Below are positions 36,318 to 46,479 of a DNA stretch of 64,000 nucleotides, in pieces; position 1 is the stretch's first letter; every line of letters begins with the position of its first letter. The DNA is from Nocardioides sp. TRM66260-LWL (lineage in GTDB: Bacteria > Actinomycetota > Actinomycetes > Propionibacteriales > Nocardioidaceae). The stretch is taken from the NCBI RefSeq assembly GCF_020075545.1, contig NZ_JAIQZK010000002.1:372001-436000 (forward strand), read 5' to 3'. The position numbers and the translations under genes were made by a program. The notes under the pieces are model-generated. The model was not told the origin of the DNA, searched no databases, and saw only the letters and a program-made list of their open reading frames with translations.

Positions 36318-36842
36318 TCAGCTGGTGGTGGTCCAGTAGAACCAGCCCTCGCCGGTGCTCGGGAAGCTGATCCTGCCCGTGGCCAGCGTGCGCGTGCCGG
36401 TGCAGGTGGAGTTGATCTGGTACTTCTTCCAGCTGACCCGCTTGCCCCAGCTGACGTACTGCAGGTTGCCGTACTTGCCGCGGGGGATGTTGCGCTTGTA
36501 CGTGATCGTCGTGTCGGTGGTGTTCGACTTGGTCAGCGAGGCGGAGACGCTGACCTTCGCCTTGGCGAGCACCGCGCCCACCTCCGACTCCGCACCGGCG
36601 GTGACCGAGTAGGTCGCGGTGCCGGAGTAGCCGCGGGTCGCCTCCACGCTCCCGCCGGGACCGTTCTTGAACACGGGCACCCGCTTGAAGGGCACGCGGG
36701 TGTCGACCGCGGAGACCGAGTAGCCGATCTCGCCGGCGGCGGCGCAGTTCGCGTTCGCCGCACCCGGCGTTCCGAGCACGGCCGTGGTGCTGGCCGACGC
36801 CAGCAGGAGGGACAGCGCAGCCGCCCGAGTGGTCCGAGACAT
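36318..36842 (-). CDS. Small secreted protein, possibly aerolysin-like beta-pore-former fold
   Basis: 174 residues. A signal peptide (basic start, hydrophobic core ALSLLLASASTTAVLG, likely cut after ANA at residue 32) leads into a beta-rich domain. Only two Cys remain (33 and 147), suiting one disulfide. Residues about 73-118 are Ser/Thr-rich with alternating polar/apolar residues around a more apolar turn (EVGAVLAKA), then IPRGKYGNLQYVSWGKR; this layout recalls the insertion hairpin and following strands of aerolysin-type proteins. That is my reading of the pattern, not a demonstrated homology. Start: ATG 36842 with AGGAA upstream. It lies downstream of tuf beyond a terminator, on the same strand. 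Confidence 0.6.
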   Translation of the reverse strand: MSRTTRAAALSLLLASASTTAVLGTPGAANANCAAAGEIGYSVSAVDTRVPFKRVPVFKNGPGGSVEATRGYSGTATYSVTAGAESEVGAVLAKAKVSVSASLTKSNTTDTTITYKRNIPRGKYGNLQYVSWGKRVSWKKYQINSTCTGTRTLATGRISFPSTGEGWFYWTTTS

Positions 36843-36929
36843 GAGGGGTTCCTGTTCATCCGAGACGCCGCCCCGCCGATCGGGAGCGGCTGAGGACCCA
36901 CCTACCACCGGCGCATCGTGCTGAAACGC

Positions 36930-36971
36930 CGAGGGCCCCGCCCCCGACCGGAGTCGGGGACGAGGCCCTCG
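36930..36971 (-). terminator. Two-tier terminator of the str operon
   Basis: Outer CGAGGGCC/GGCCCTCG arms (36930-36937, 36964-36971) with inner CCCCGAC/GTCGGGG (36942-36948, 36953-36959), 33 bases after the tuf stop. Confidence 0.7.
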
Positions 36972-37004
36972 GGTGGTGCAGGTGCCGTCAGACGACGGCG
37001 ACGA

Positions 37005-38198
<1,194 letters not shown>

Positions 38199-38267
38199 TG
38201 GGGGCTCCTCCTGGTTGGTTGGTACGTGACTCGTACTGAAAGGGGTGGTGCCGAGGTCTGCGAGAGG

Positions 38268-40391
38268 TTACTCGCCGCGGACCTTCTTGATGATCTCGTC
38301 GGCGATGTTCGAAGGAACCTCGGCGTACGAGTCGAACTCCATCGAGTACGAGGCCTGGCCGGAGGTCTTGGACCTCAGGTCGCCCACGTACCCGAACATC
38401 TCGGACAGCGGCACGAGGCCCGACACGACGATGTCGCCGTGACGCTCCTCCTGCGCGCGGATCTGGCCCCGGCGGGAGTTGATGTCGCCGATGACCGTGC
38501 CGAGGAAGCTCTCGGGCGTGGTCACCTCCACGGCGAACATCGGCTCCAGCAGGACCGGCTTGGCCTGGCGTGCGGCCTCCTTGAAGGCCTGGTTGCCGGC
38601 GATCTTGAACGCCAGCTCCGAGGAGTCGACGTCGTGGTACGCGCCGTCCTCGAGGATGTAGCGGACGTCGACCATCGGGTAGCCGGCGAGGATGCCGAAC
38701 TCCATGGCCTCCTGGCCGCCCTGGTCGACCGAGGGGATGTACTCCTTCGGCACGCGACCGCCGCTGACGTTGTTGACGAACTCGTAGCCCGCGCCGAGAC
38801 CGGTCTCGGGGTCGATGTTCGGCTCCATGGAGACGAGCACCTTCGCGAACTGGCCCGAGCCACCCGTCTGCTTCTTGTGGGTGTAGCCGTGGTTCTTGAC
38901 CGCCTGGCGGATGGTCTCGCGGTAGGCGACCTGCGGCTTGCCGACGGTGGCCTCGACCTTGAACTCGCGACGCATGCGGTCGACGAGGATCTCCAGGTGG
39001 AGCTCGCCCATGCCGGCGATGATGGTCTGGCCGGTCTCCTCGTCGGTCTTGACGACGAAGGTGGGGTCCTCCTCGGCGAGGCGCTGGATGGCGACGCCGA
39101 GCTTCTCCTGGTCGGACTTGGTCTTCGGCTCGATGGCGACCTCGATGACCGGGGCCGGGAAGGTCATCGACTCCAGGACGACGGGGTTCGCGTTGTCGGA
39201 CAGCGTGTGACCGGTCTTGGTGTCCTTGAGGCCCATGACGGCCACGATCTGGCCGGCGCCGACCGACGCGATCTCCTCACGCTTGTTGGCGTGCATCTGG
39301 TAGACCTTGCCGATCCGCTCCTTGCGGCCGTTGGTCGAGTTCAGCACCGTGGCGCCGGCCTCGAGCTTGCCGGAGTAGACGCGGACGAAGGTCAGGCGGC
39401 CCAGGTGCGGGTCGGCGGCGATCTTGAACGCCAGCGCCGACAGCGGCTCGTCGGCCGACGGACGACGGGTGACCTCGTTCTCCGGGGTCTCCTCGGCGTT
39501 CGGCTTGTGGCCGACGATGGCGTCGACGTCGACCGGGCTCGGCAGGTAGTCGACGATCGCGTCGAGCAGGGGCTGGACGCCCTTGTTCTTGAACGCGGTG
39601 CCGGTGAGGATCGGGTTCAGCTTGTCGGCCAGCGTGGCGCGACGGATGGCGGCCTTGAGGGTCGCGACGTCGAACTCGTCGCCGTCCTCGAGGTAGACCT
39701 CCATGATGTCGTCGTCGGCCTCGGCGAGGGTCTCGACGAGCTTCTCGCGGTACTCGGCGGCCTTGTCGGCCAGGTCGGCGGGGATCTCCTCGACGACGTA
39801 GTCCTCGCCCTGCTTGGTCTCGCCGCGCCAGACCTTGGCGTTCATCTCGACCAGGTCGACGACGCCGATGAAGTCGCCCTCGGCGCCGATCGGGATCTGC
39901 AGGATCAGCGGCGTGGAGTTCAGCTTCTGGACGATCGAGTCGACGACGCGGTAGAAGTCCGCGCCGGTGCGGTCGAGCTTGTTGACGAAGCACATCCGCG
40001 GGACGGAGTACTTGTTGGCCTGACGCCACACGGTCTGCGACTGCGGCTCGACGCCGGCCACGCCGTCGAAGACGGCGACGGCGCCGTCGAGGACGCGCAG
40101 CGAGCGCTCGACCTCGACGGTGAAGTCGACGTGACCGGGGGTGTCGATGATGTTGATCTGGTGGCTGTTCCACCAGCAGGTGGTGGCGGCGGAGGTGATC
40201 GTGATGCCCCGCTCCTGCTCCTGCTCCATCCAGTCCATCGTGGCAGCGCCGTCGTGGACCTCACCGATCTTGTAGGAGATGCCGGTGTAGAAGAGGATGC
40301 GCTCGGTGGTGGTGGTCTTGCCAGCATCGATGTGCGCCATGATGCCGATGTTGCGGACCTTGTTGAGGTCCGTGGTGATGTCGACGGCCAC
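38268..40391 (-). CDS. fusA: Elongation factor G
   Basis: 707 residues; GTP-driven translocase. [20 protein letters not shown] (G1), [11 protein letters not shown] (G3), NKLDRTGAD (G4), and domains II-V ending [23 protein letters not shown] at 40391. Domain order and length are normal, with no sign of a resistance-type paralogue. Confidence 0.99.
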   Translation of the reverse strand: MAVDITTDLNKVRNIGIMAHIDAGKTTTTERILFYTGISYKIGEVHDGAATMDWMEQEQERGITITSAATTCWWNSHQINIIDTPGHVDFTVEVERSLRVLDGAVAVFDGVAGVEPQSQTVWRQANKYSVPRMCFVNKLDRTGADFYRVVDSIVQKLNSTPLILQIPIGAEGDFIGVVDLVEMNAKVWRGETKQGEDYVVEEIPADLADKAAEYREKLVETLAEADDDIMEVYLEDGDEFDVATLKAAIRRATLADKLNPILTGTAFKNKGVQPLLDAIVDYLPSPVDVDAIVGHKPNAEETPENEVTRRPSADEPLSALAFKIAADPHLGRLTFVRVYSGKLEAGATVLNSTNGRKERIGKVYQMHANKREEIASVGAGQIVAVMGLKDTKTGHTLSDNANPVVLESMTFPAPVIEVAIEPKTKSDQEKLGVAIQRLAEEDPTFVVKTDEETGQTIIAGMGELHLEILVDRMRREFKVEATVGKPQVAYRETIRQAVKNHGYTHKKQTGGSGQFAKVLVSMEPNIDPETGLGAGYEFVNNVSGGRVPKEYIPSVDQGGQEAMEFGILAGYPMVDVRYILEDGAYHDVDSSELAFKIAGNQAFKEAARQAKPVLLEPMFAVEVTTPESFLGTVIGDINSRRGQIRAQEERHGDIVVSGLVPLSEMFGYVGDLRSKTSGQASYSMEFDSYAEVPSNIADEIIKKVRGE

Positions 40392-40471
40392 TGTGGTTCA
40401 GCGTTCCCTTCAGAGGTGGAGCGTGGATGGTGCGGGTGGTGGGGACGAGGGGTGCCTCGCCCCCACCGGGG

Positions 40472-40942
40472 TCACCAGCGGTAGTGAGCGAAGGCCCGGT
40501 TGGACTCGGCCATCTTGTGCGTGTCCTCGCGCTTCTTCACCGCGGCACCGAGGCCGTTGGAGGCGTCGAGGATCTCGTTCATGAGCCGCTCGGACATGGT
40601 CTTCTCGCGACGGTCCTGGGCGTAGCCGACGAGCCAGCGCAGCGCGAGCGTGGTGCCGCGGTTGCCCTTGACCTCGATCGGGACCTGGTAGGTCGCGCCG
40701 CCGACGCGGCGGGACTTGACCTCGATGGCCGGCTTGACGTTGTCCATCGCGCGCTTCAGCGTGACGACGGGGTCGGTGCCGGTCTTCTCCCGGCAGCCCT
40801 CGAGCGCGGAGTACACGATGCGCTGAGCGACCTGCTTCTTGCCGTCCTTGAGGATCTTCGAGACCAGCTGCGAGACGAGCTGGGAGCCGTAGACCGGGTC
40901 GACGTCGACCGGGCGCTTCGGCGCGGGGCCCTTGCGCGGCAT
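40472..40942 (-). CDS. rpsG: 30S ribosomal protein S7
   Basis: 156 residues; head-nucleating rRNA-binding protein and str operon repressor in E. coli. [20 protein letters not shown] and [20 protein letters not shown] are canonical. ATG lies one base after the rpsL stop. Confidence 0.98.
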   Translation of the reverse strand: MPRKGPAPKRPVDVDPVYGSQLVSQLVSKILKDGKKQVAQRIVYSALEGCREKTGTDPVVTLKRAMDNVKPAIEVKSRRVGGATYQVPIEVKGNRGTTLALRWLVGYAQDRREKTMSERLMNEILDASNGLGAAVKKREDTHKMAESNRAFAHYRW

Positions 40943-40943
40943 G

Positions 40944-41318
40944 TCAGCTCTTCTCCTTCTTCGCGCCGTAGCGGCTGCGAGCCTGCTTGCGGTTCTTCAC
41001 GCCCTGGGTGTCGAGCGTGCCGCGGATGATCTTGTAGCGCACACCGGGCAGGTCCTTCACACGACCGCCGCGGACGAGCACGATCGAGTGCTCCTGGAGG
41101 TTGTGGCCCACGCCCGGGATGTACGCGGTGACCTCGACGCCGCTGCTCAGGCGCACACGGGCGACCTTGCGGAGGGCGGAGTTCGGCTTCTTCGGGGTGG
41201 TGGTGTAGACGCGCGTGCAGACGCCTCGGCGCTGCGGCGATCCCTTGAGGGCAGGCGTCTTGGTCTTCGACACCTTGTCCTCGCGGCCCTTGCGGACCAG
41301 CTGGTTGATGGTGGGCAC
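40944..41318 (-). CDS. rpsL: 30S ribosomal protein S12
   Basis: 124 residues; decoding-centre protein. [11 protein letters not shown] carries Lys43 and [10 protein letters not shown] carries Lys88, the wild-type residues at the streptomycin-resistance positions, with Asp89 for methylthiolation. GTG at 41318. First gene of the str operon. Confidence 0.98.
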   Translation of the reverse strand: MPTINQLVRKGREDKVSKTKTPALKGSPQRRGVCTRVYTTTPKKPNSALRKVARVRLSSGVEVTAYIPGVGHNLQEHSIVLVRGGRVKDLPGVRYKIIRGTLDTQGVKNRKQARSRYGAKKEKS

Positions 41319-41519
41319 CGGGTGGTTCCCCTTCTTGTTCGCTCTCAGTACGGGGCGACTTGCCCTGCACGATCAGGTCGGTGGCCGGGTGGTGCTCTCG
41401 CTCGGACGCCGCGTGGACGCTCGACCCCCGCACCCGGGCGTGTCGCCTAGGGTCAGGCCTCACCGGCGGGCGGTGGGGAGCATCTCCCGTGCTCTGCTCC
41501 GGCGGTCACGTCCCGCCGA
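41319..41519 (-). promoter_or_regulatory. Upstream region of the str operon
   Basis: 201 bases without a gene. The only -10-like hexamer found on the minus strand is TAGGCG (41444-41449), one mismatch from TANNNT; no convincing -35. The leader would be about 120 bases. Confidence 0.3.
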
Positions 41520-42818
41520 TCACTTCCGAGCACGCGCAAGCGCCTGGTCGTCCCAGACACGAGTGGAGAGGCTACCCGCGCCCGTGGGGCCGGTCAAAAC
41601 AGCCCGACGCCGCCTGCCGCGCTGCAGCAGCGCGGCGGCCAGCGCGGTGCCGAGGATCGTCAGCAGGCCGCCGACGAGCAGCGTCCACCGGGCGCCGTAG
41701 CGCTCCCCCACCCAGCCGATGAACGGCGAGCCGAGCGGCGTGCCGCCGGTGAAGACCATCAGGTAGACCGCCATCACCCGCCCGCGCATCGCGGGCTCGG
41801 CGCGGGTCTGCATGAAGACGTTGGCGCTGGTGATCATCGTCAGGGCGCACAGGCCGAGCAGCGGGCAGATCAGCGCGTACGTCAGGTAGCTCGGCATGAG
41901 GCCGGCCGCCATCTCGACGGCGCCGAAGGCCAGGGCCGCGCCGACGATCAGCCGCAGCCCGGACTCGGCGCGCCGGGCCGCCAGGAGCGAGCCGGTCAGC
42001 GAGCCGACGGCCATGACCGTGCCGAGCAGGCCGTACTCGGTGGGCCCGCGACCGAAGACCTGGGTGGCCATGAGCGCGCTGGTGAGCTGGAAGTTCAGGC
42101 CGAAGGTGCCGGTGGCGAAGACGACCCCGAGCACCGCCAGCAGGTCGGGGCGGCGGCGGAGGTAGGCGAAGCCGGCCCGCACCTGGCCGCGCTCGCGGCC
42201 CAGCAGGCGGGCCGGGCGCAGCCGGGAGGCGTCCAGGCGCGAGAGGCCGACGATCGGCGCGGCGTAGCTGGCGGCGTTGAGCAGGATGACCCAGCCGGTG
42301 CCGGGGACGTCGTTGCCGAAGGCCGCGATGAGCACGCCGGCCAGGCCGGGCCCGACGATGCGCGCGGAGTTGAAGCTGACCGAGTTGAGCGCGATGGCGT
42401 TCGTGAGCTCGCGGCGCTCGACGAGCTCGGAGACGAACGACTGGCGCGCCGGGCCGTCGAAGGCCGACGCGGCGCCGAGGACCAGCGCCAGCACGTAGAC
42501 GTGCCACAGCTGGACGGTGCCGGTGACCGCCAGGAGGCCGAGCACGAGGGCGGGGAGCGCCATGCCCAGGTTGGTGAGCTGCAGCAGGCGGCGCTTGGGC
42601 ATCCGGTCGGCCACCACGCCCGCGATCGGCGCGAGCAGCAGGACGGGCAGGAACTGCAGCCCCGTCGTCACCCCGATCGCGGCTCCGCTGCCGCTGAGCA
42701 GCAGCACCAGCCAGTCCTGCGCCACCCGCTGCAGCCAGGTGCCGACGTTCGACACCAGGCCGCCGGTCGCGTAGCGGCGGTAGTTGGGATTGGCCAGGGA
42801 GCGGAAGGTGGGGCTCAA
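41520..42818 (-). CDS. MFS transporter (EntS/drug-efflux type)
   Basis: 432 residues, about 12 transmembrane helices; N-terminal ANPNYRRYATGGLVSNVGTW and the loop ADRMPKRRLLQLTNLGM are typical of MFS_3 exporters. The start is TTG 42818, with AGGAGG 11 bases upstream inside the end of marR; no better start precedes the conserved N-terminus. It forms an operon with marR, which suggests regulated efflux of an unknown compound. Confidence 0.9.
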   Translation of the reverse strand: MSPTFRSLANPNYRRYATGGLVSNVGTWLQRVAQDWLVLLLSGSGAAIGVTTGLQFLPVLLLAPIAGVVADRMPKRRLLQLTNLGMALPALVLGLLAVTGTVQLWHVYVLALVLGAASAFDGPARQSFVSELVERRELTNAIALNSVSFNSARIVGPGLAGVLIAAFGNDVPGTGWVILLNAASYAAPIVGLSRLDASRLRPARLLGRERGQVRAGFAYLRRRPDLLAVLGVVFATGTFGLNFQLTSALMATQVFGRGPTEYGLLGTVMAVGSLTGSLLAARRAESGLRLIVGAALAFGAVEMAAGLMPSYLTYALICPLLGLCALTMITSANVFMQTRAEPAMRGRVMAVYLMVFTGGTPLGSPFIGWVGERYGARWTLLVGGLLTILGTALAAALLQRGRRRRAVLTGPTGAGSLSTRVWDDQALARARK

Positions 42819-42824
42819 GCGGGG

Positions 42825-43274
42825 TCAGTCCTCCTGGGAGAGTCGGTCGAGCAGGGGCGCGGCGCGACGCAGCACCTCGCGCTCCTCCGGGTCGAGGGCG
42901 GCCAGCCGGCGGGCCAGCCAGGCGTCGCGCCGGCGGCGCTCGGCGACGACGCGGGCGCGCCCGGCGTCGGTGAGGGTGACGACGACCTGGCGGCCGTCGG
43001 TGGGGTGCGGGGCCCGGGCGACGAGGCCGGCGTCCTCGAGGCAGTGCAGGGTGCGGGTCATCGACGGGGGCCGCACGCGCTCGTGCGCGGCGAGCTCGCC
43101 GACGGTGAGCGGGCCGCGGCGGTGCAGCACGCCGAGGGTGGAGAGGGCGGGCACCGAGAGGGAGTCGTCGGCGTCGGCCTGGGCGACGAGGCGCCGCCGC
43201 AGGCGCATGACGGAGGAGCGCAGCTCGGAGGCCAGCCCGGCGTCGGTGCGGGCGACCTTCTCGACGGTGGGCAT
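42825..43274 (-). CDS. MarR family transcriptional regulator
   Basis: 149 residues with the winged helix at about 40-110: LSVPALSTLGVLHRRGPLTV, SMTRTLHCLEDAGLVARAPH, DGRQVVVTLTDAG. Probably represses itself and the downstream MFS gene. ATG 43274 has TAGGCT 6 bases upstream (leaderless), and an inverted repeat overlaps the promoter. Confidence 0.93.
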   Translation of the reverse strand: MPTVEKVARTDAGLASELRSSVMRLRRRLVAQADADDSLSVPALSTLGVLHRRGPLTVGELAAHERVRPPSMTRTLHCLEDAGLVARAPHPTDGRQVVVTLTDAGRARVVAERRRRDAWLARRLAALDPEEREVLRRAAPLLDRLSQED

Positions 43275-43280
43275 GTGCTT

Positions 43281-43286
43281 AGCCTA
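43281..43286 (-). promoter_or_regulatory. -10 element, leaderless marR
   Basis: Minus-strand TAGGCT, 6 bases before ATG 43274. Confidence 0.55.
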
Positions 43287-43291
43287 GGTCA

Positions 43292-43304
43292 TTACCTCAG
43301 GCAA
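43292..43304. promoter_or_regulatory. Candidate MarR operator
   Basis: TTACC-TCA-GGCAA, an inverted repeat with one mismatch, next to the marR -10 element. Position suits repression of marR and the MFS gene. Confidence 0.4.
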
Positions 43305-43343
43305 CGAAAGCCGACGAGCGTCGCCCGGCTCGTCCGCCGCGGC

Positions 43344-43349
43344 TACGCT
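43344..43349 (+). promoter_or_regulatory. -10 element, leaderless DUF2530 gene
   Basis: TACGCT, 7 bases before GTG 43357. Confidence 0.5.
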
Positions 43350-43356
43350 GCCGGAC

Positions 43357-43638
43357 GTGGACCTGCGCGAGGACCGGCCCGGACGCCGCGAGATCGGCGG
43401 ACGCGCGTTCGTCGTCGCCGAGGTCGAGCCCCTGGACGTCGACGGCGTGCGCACCGTGCAGGTCGGCACGGCCCTGTTCTTCGTCGCCTTCCTGGCGCTG
43501 CTGCCGTTCTACGGCCGCCTCCAGGACGCCGGCCGCGGCTGGTGGCTGTGGTCGTGCCTGGCCGGCGCGGGCCTCGGCCTGCTCGGCGTCGAGTACTGCC
43601 GACGGCGCGCTCGCGCCCGGCTCGCCCAGCAGGGCTGA
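43357..43638 (+). CDS. DUF2530 family small membrane protein
   Basis: 93 residues with two transmembrane helices (about 35-53, VGTALFFVAFLALLPFYGRL, and 61-79, GWWLWSCLAGAGLGLLGVEY) and a basic tail CRRRARARL. The family is actinobacteria-specific and uncharacterised, and its genes commonly sit near marR/MFS and DUF3027 genes. GTG start. Confidence 0.8.
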   Translation: MDLREDRPGRREIGGRAFVVAEVEPLDVDGVRTVQVGTALFFVAFLALLPFYGRLQDAGRGWWLWSCLAGAGLGLLGVEYCRRRARARLAQQG

Positions 43639-43672
43639 CGGCCGCCGGCTCGGGCTCGCGCGGCCGCGGGGC

Positions 43673-44491
43673 TCAGAGCCCGAGGACGACGTCGTCGGTG
43701 AGCGTGTCGAGCACGGGCGGGGGCGGCGGGACGGGCTCGTAGCGCTTGGCGAGCCGCACCTCGGAGTGGGCGCCGCAGCCGTGGTCGAGGGACACGACGC
43801 GGCCGTCGTCGTTGGCGTCGCCGTTGCCGCAGACGCCGAAGGTGCCGCTCAGGGGCCCGGCCAGCCGCACCAGGAAGCCGCACGACCAGCAGTGGTCGGG
43901 CGCCGCCTGCGCGACGGGCGCGGACGGGCCGGCGGCGCCGTCGTACCAGCGCTGCGCGGCGAGGGCGCGGCCGTCGGGGCCGAGGGTGCGGACGCGGCCG
44001 AGCCCGAGCTCGCGGGCGACCTCCCGCACCTGCGCCTGCGCGTCGGGGTCGAGGTCGTCGTCGCCGAAGGACCACGTGGGCACCAGGCGCGGGTCGTCGT
44101 CGTCGACCGGCAGCAGGTCGCCGGGCGAGAGGTCGCCCGGACGGATGCGCTCGCGGTAGGGCACCCACGGGGGCGCGACCACGGCGTCGTCGCCGGGCAG
44201 CAGGACGACCTCGTCGACGGTGACCTCGCGCTGTCCGGGGGCGGCCGCGACGGTGACCGACCAGCGCCAGCCGCGGTAGCCGGGACGGCGGCACGCGAAC
44301 AGGTGGGTGGCCACGCCGTCGCCCTCGGGCAGGACCCCGAGGTGCTCGCCGACGTCGACGGGGTCGACGTCGGCCAGGAGCGAGGCGCGGGCGACCTCGA
44401 CGGCCCCGGCCAGCAGGGCGTCGACCGTCTCGTCGGCGTCCTGCGCCCGGAGCTGTGCGGCGTGCGGGGCGGCGGTCGAGCGGGTCGTCAC
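43673..44491 (-). CDS. DUF3027 family protein
   Basis: 272 residues; actinobacteria-specific family of unknown role. Features: RRPGYRGWRWSVTVAAAPGQ, LPGDDAVVAPPWVPYRERIR (a hallmark), and a C-terminal Cys-rich patch HCWSCGFLVRLAGPLSGTFG followed by VCGNGDANDD and DHGCGAHSE that could bind zinc. Start uncertain: GTG 44491 has CAGGAT 7 bases upstream; ATG 44500 would add three residues. Its usual neighbours in actinobacteria, an MFS and a cold-shock gene, are present here. Confidence 0.83.
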   Translation of the reverse strand: MTTRSTAAPHAAQLRAQDADETVDALLAGAVEVARASLLADVDPVDVGEHLGVLPEGDGVATHLFACRRPGYRGWRWSVTVAAAPGQREVTVDEVVLLPGDDAVVAPPWVPYRERIRPGDLSPGDLLPVDDDDPRLVPTWSFGDDDLDPDAQAQVREVARELGLGRVRTLGPDGRALAAQRWYDGAAGPSAPVAQAAPDHCWSCGFLVRLAGPLSGTFGVCGNGDANDDGRVVSLDHGCGAHSEVRLAKRYEPVPPPPPVLDTLTDDVVLGL

Positions 44492-44600
44492 GCGCCCCAT
44501 CCTGCCCGGTGAGGCCCGCGCGGGCGAGCCGGGGTCGGATCCTGGCCGTGCGCCGTGTCCCGCACCCCGACGGCTGGGGCGATCGGGGAGGATGTCGCCC

Positions 44601-46028
44601 ATGAGCCACCCCCGCCCGGACGCCGAGGCCGATCCCTCGGCGCGCGCCGGGCTCGCCGACGGCGTGCGCGCGACCGGACGCGGGCTGGCCACCGCGGCCC
44701 GCGCGACCGGCCGGGGCTCGCGGGCCGTCGGCGCCCTGGCGCGACGGGCGGCGGCGGCCGAGGGCGCCGACCGCTCCGGGCTGAACCGGCTCTTCTACCT
44801 GCACTTCTTCAACACCGCGGGCGACGCCGCGGTGGCGATCTCGCTGGCCGGCAGCCTCTTCTTCCAGGTGCCCTCGGGCGAGGCGCGCGGGCAGGTGGCG
44901 CTGTTCCTCGGCCTGACCATGCTGCCGTTCGCGATCGTCGCCCCGCTGCTCGGCCCCTTCCTCGACAGGTTCAGCCACGGCCGTCGCTGGGCGATCGGCG
45001 CGACGATGGCGGCTCGGGCGTTCCTCGCCTGGGCGCTGGCCAGCCAGGTCGGCGGCGACTCCCCCTGGCTCTTCGCCGCGGCCCTGGGCGTGCTGGTGTC
45101 GTCCAAGGCCTACGGGGTGACCCGGGCGGCCGCGGTGCCCCGCCTGCTGCCGCCGGGCCTGACGCTGGTGCGCGCCAACGGCCGGGTCTCGCTGGCCGGC
45201 ATCGTGGGCACCTCCGTCTCGGCCCCGCTGGCCGGCCTGGCGTCGCTGATCGGGCCGGAGTGGTCGCTGCGCTACGCGTTCGTGCTCTTCGTGATCGCCA
45301 CCGTGTGCGCGATCCGACTGCCCGACCGGGTCGACGCCAGCCTCGGCGAGGAGCCGCTGGTGCTGCTGCCGGGCGCCTCCGCCGGGCCGGCGTCCCCGGA
45401 CTCCCCGCTGCGCCCCGCGCGCACCCGCATCCCCCCGGCCGTCGCCTTCGCGCTGCGCGCCAACTGCGGGCCGCGCTGGCTCGGCGGCTTCCTGCTGATG
45501 TACCTGGCCTTCCTGCTGCGGGAGAGCCCGCCCGCCTCCAGCCTGTCGTCGGGCGTCATGGTCGGGCTCGTGATCGGCGCCGCGGGGCTGGGGAACGCCG
45601 CGGGCGTGGCGACGGCCTCGCTGCTGCGTCGCCTCGACCCCCGCGTGACGGTCGTCGGCGCGCTGCTGGTCGACGTCGCCCTGCTCCTGCTCGCGACCCT
45701 CGCGTACTCGGTGTGGACCCTCGCGCTGCTCGGCCTCGCGGCGGGCCTGGGCCAGTCGCTCGCCCGCTTCTGCCTCGACGCCACCATCCAGCGCGACGTG
45801 CCCGAGCGGGTGCAGGCCAGCGCGTTCGCACGCAGCGACACCCTGCTGCAGCTCGCCTGGGTGCTGGGCGGGTTCCTGGGCATCGTGCTGCCGCTCGACC
45901 CGGCACGGGTCGGCCTCGGCATCGCCACCGCCGTGCTGGTCGCGTGGACGGTGTACGTCCTCGGCCACGCCCGCGGCACCGGACCCGCGCGGGGGCGGCG
46001 CCCCAGCGCGAGCCGCAGGGTCGTCTAG
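44601..46028 (+). CDS. MFS transporter, uncharacterised actinobacterial type
   Basis: 475 residues. An Ala/Arg-rich cytoplasmic N-terminus (about 1-58) precedes about 12 helices; YLHFFNTAGDAAVAISLAGS starts the first, and PLLGPFLDRFSHGRRWAIG is the MFS loop motif. ATG 44601 has GGAGG 9 bases upstream and is preferred over ATG 44592. It is divergent from DUF3027 and convergent with the cold-shock gene (stops 2 bases apart). Substrate unknown. Confidence 0.88.
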   Translation: MSHPRPDAEADPSARAGLADGVRATGRGLATAARATGRGSRAVGALARRAAAAEGADRSGLNRLFYLHFFNTAGDAAVAISLAGSLFFQVPSGEARGQVALFLGLTMLPFAIVAPLLGPFLDRFSHGRRWAIGATMAARAFLAWALASQVGGDSPWLFAAALGVLVSSKAYGVTRAAAVPRLLPPGLTLVRANGRVSLAGIVGTSVSAPLAGLASLIGPEWSLRYAFVLFVIATVCAIRLPDRVDASLGEEPLVLLPGASAGPASPDSPLRPARTRIPPAVAFALRANCGPRWLGGFLLMYLAFLLRESPPASSLSSGVMVGLVIGAAGLGNAAGVATASLLRRLDPRVTVVGALLVDVALLLLATLAYSVWTLALLGLAAGLGQSLARFCLDATIQRDVPERVQASAFARSDTLLQLAWVLGGFLGIVLPLDPARVGLGIATAVLVAWTVYVLGHARGTGPARGRRPSASRRVV

Positions 46029-46030
46029 CC

Positions 46031-46426
46031 CTAGAGCTCGAGCTCGTCGGCGAGCGCGCGCAGCAGCTTGGCGGTCGGACGCGCCGTGGTGCGCTCGGGG
46101 TACCGCCCGTGCCGGTAGGTCTCGCCGACGCCGTCGAGCAGACGGATGAGGTCTTCGACGATCGCGACCATCTCGTCCGGCTTCTTGCGCCGCGCCGCCG
46201 ACTGCTGCCGCGACACCGAGGGCGGCTGGTCGAGCAGACGCACCTGGAGGGCCTGCTCGCCCCGGCGGCCCTGGGCGATGCCGAACTCGACGCGGGCGCC
46301 GTTCTTGAGCGAGGTGACGCCCTCGGGCAGGGCCTCGGCGCGGACGTAGACGTCGTCGCCGTCGTCGCGGGAGAGGAAGCCGAAGCCCTTCTCGGCGTCG
46401 TACCACTTCACCTTGCCAGTGGGCAC
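46031..46426 (-). CDS. Cold-shock domain protein with C-terminal extension
   Basis: 131 residues. The cold-shock domain (1-66) has RNP1 KGFGFLSRDD and RNP2-like DVYVRAEAL, followed by about 65 residues that include a helical stretch DEMVAIVEDLIRLLDGVGE. This is about twice the size of single-domain Csp, as in CspB-like actinobacterial proteins. GTG 46426 has AGGTGA upstream. It follows the M50-like gene, with its own -10 candidate. Confidence 0.92.
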   Translation of the reverse strand: MPTGKVKWYDAEKGFGFLSRDDGDDVYVRAEALPEGVTSLKNGARVEFGIAQGRRGEQALQVRLLDQPPSVSRQQSAARRKKPDEMVAIVEDLIRLLDGVGETYRHGRYPERTTARPTAKLLRALADELEL

Positions 46427-46468
46427 TGAGGTCACCTGATTCGCGTCGTGGGCGGGCGGGGCCGGGTC

Positions 46469-46474
46469 AGGATA
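46469..46474 (-). promoter_or_regulatory. Candidate -10 of the cold-shock gene
   Basis: Minus-strand TATCCT, 42 bases before the GTG, implying a leader near 36 bases. Confidence 0.4.
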
Positions 46475-46479
46475 GAGGC

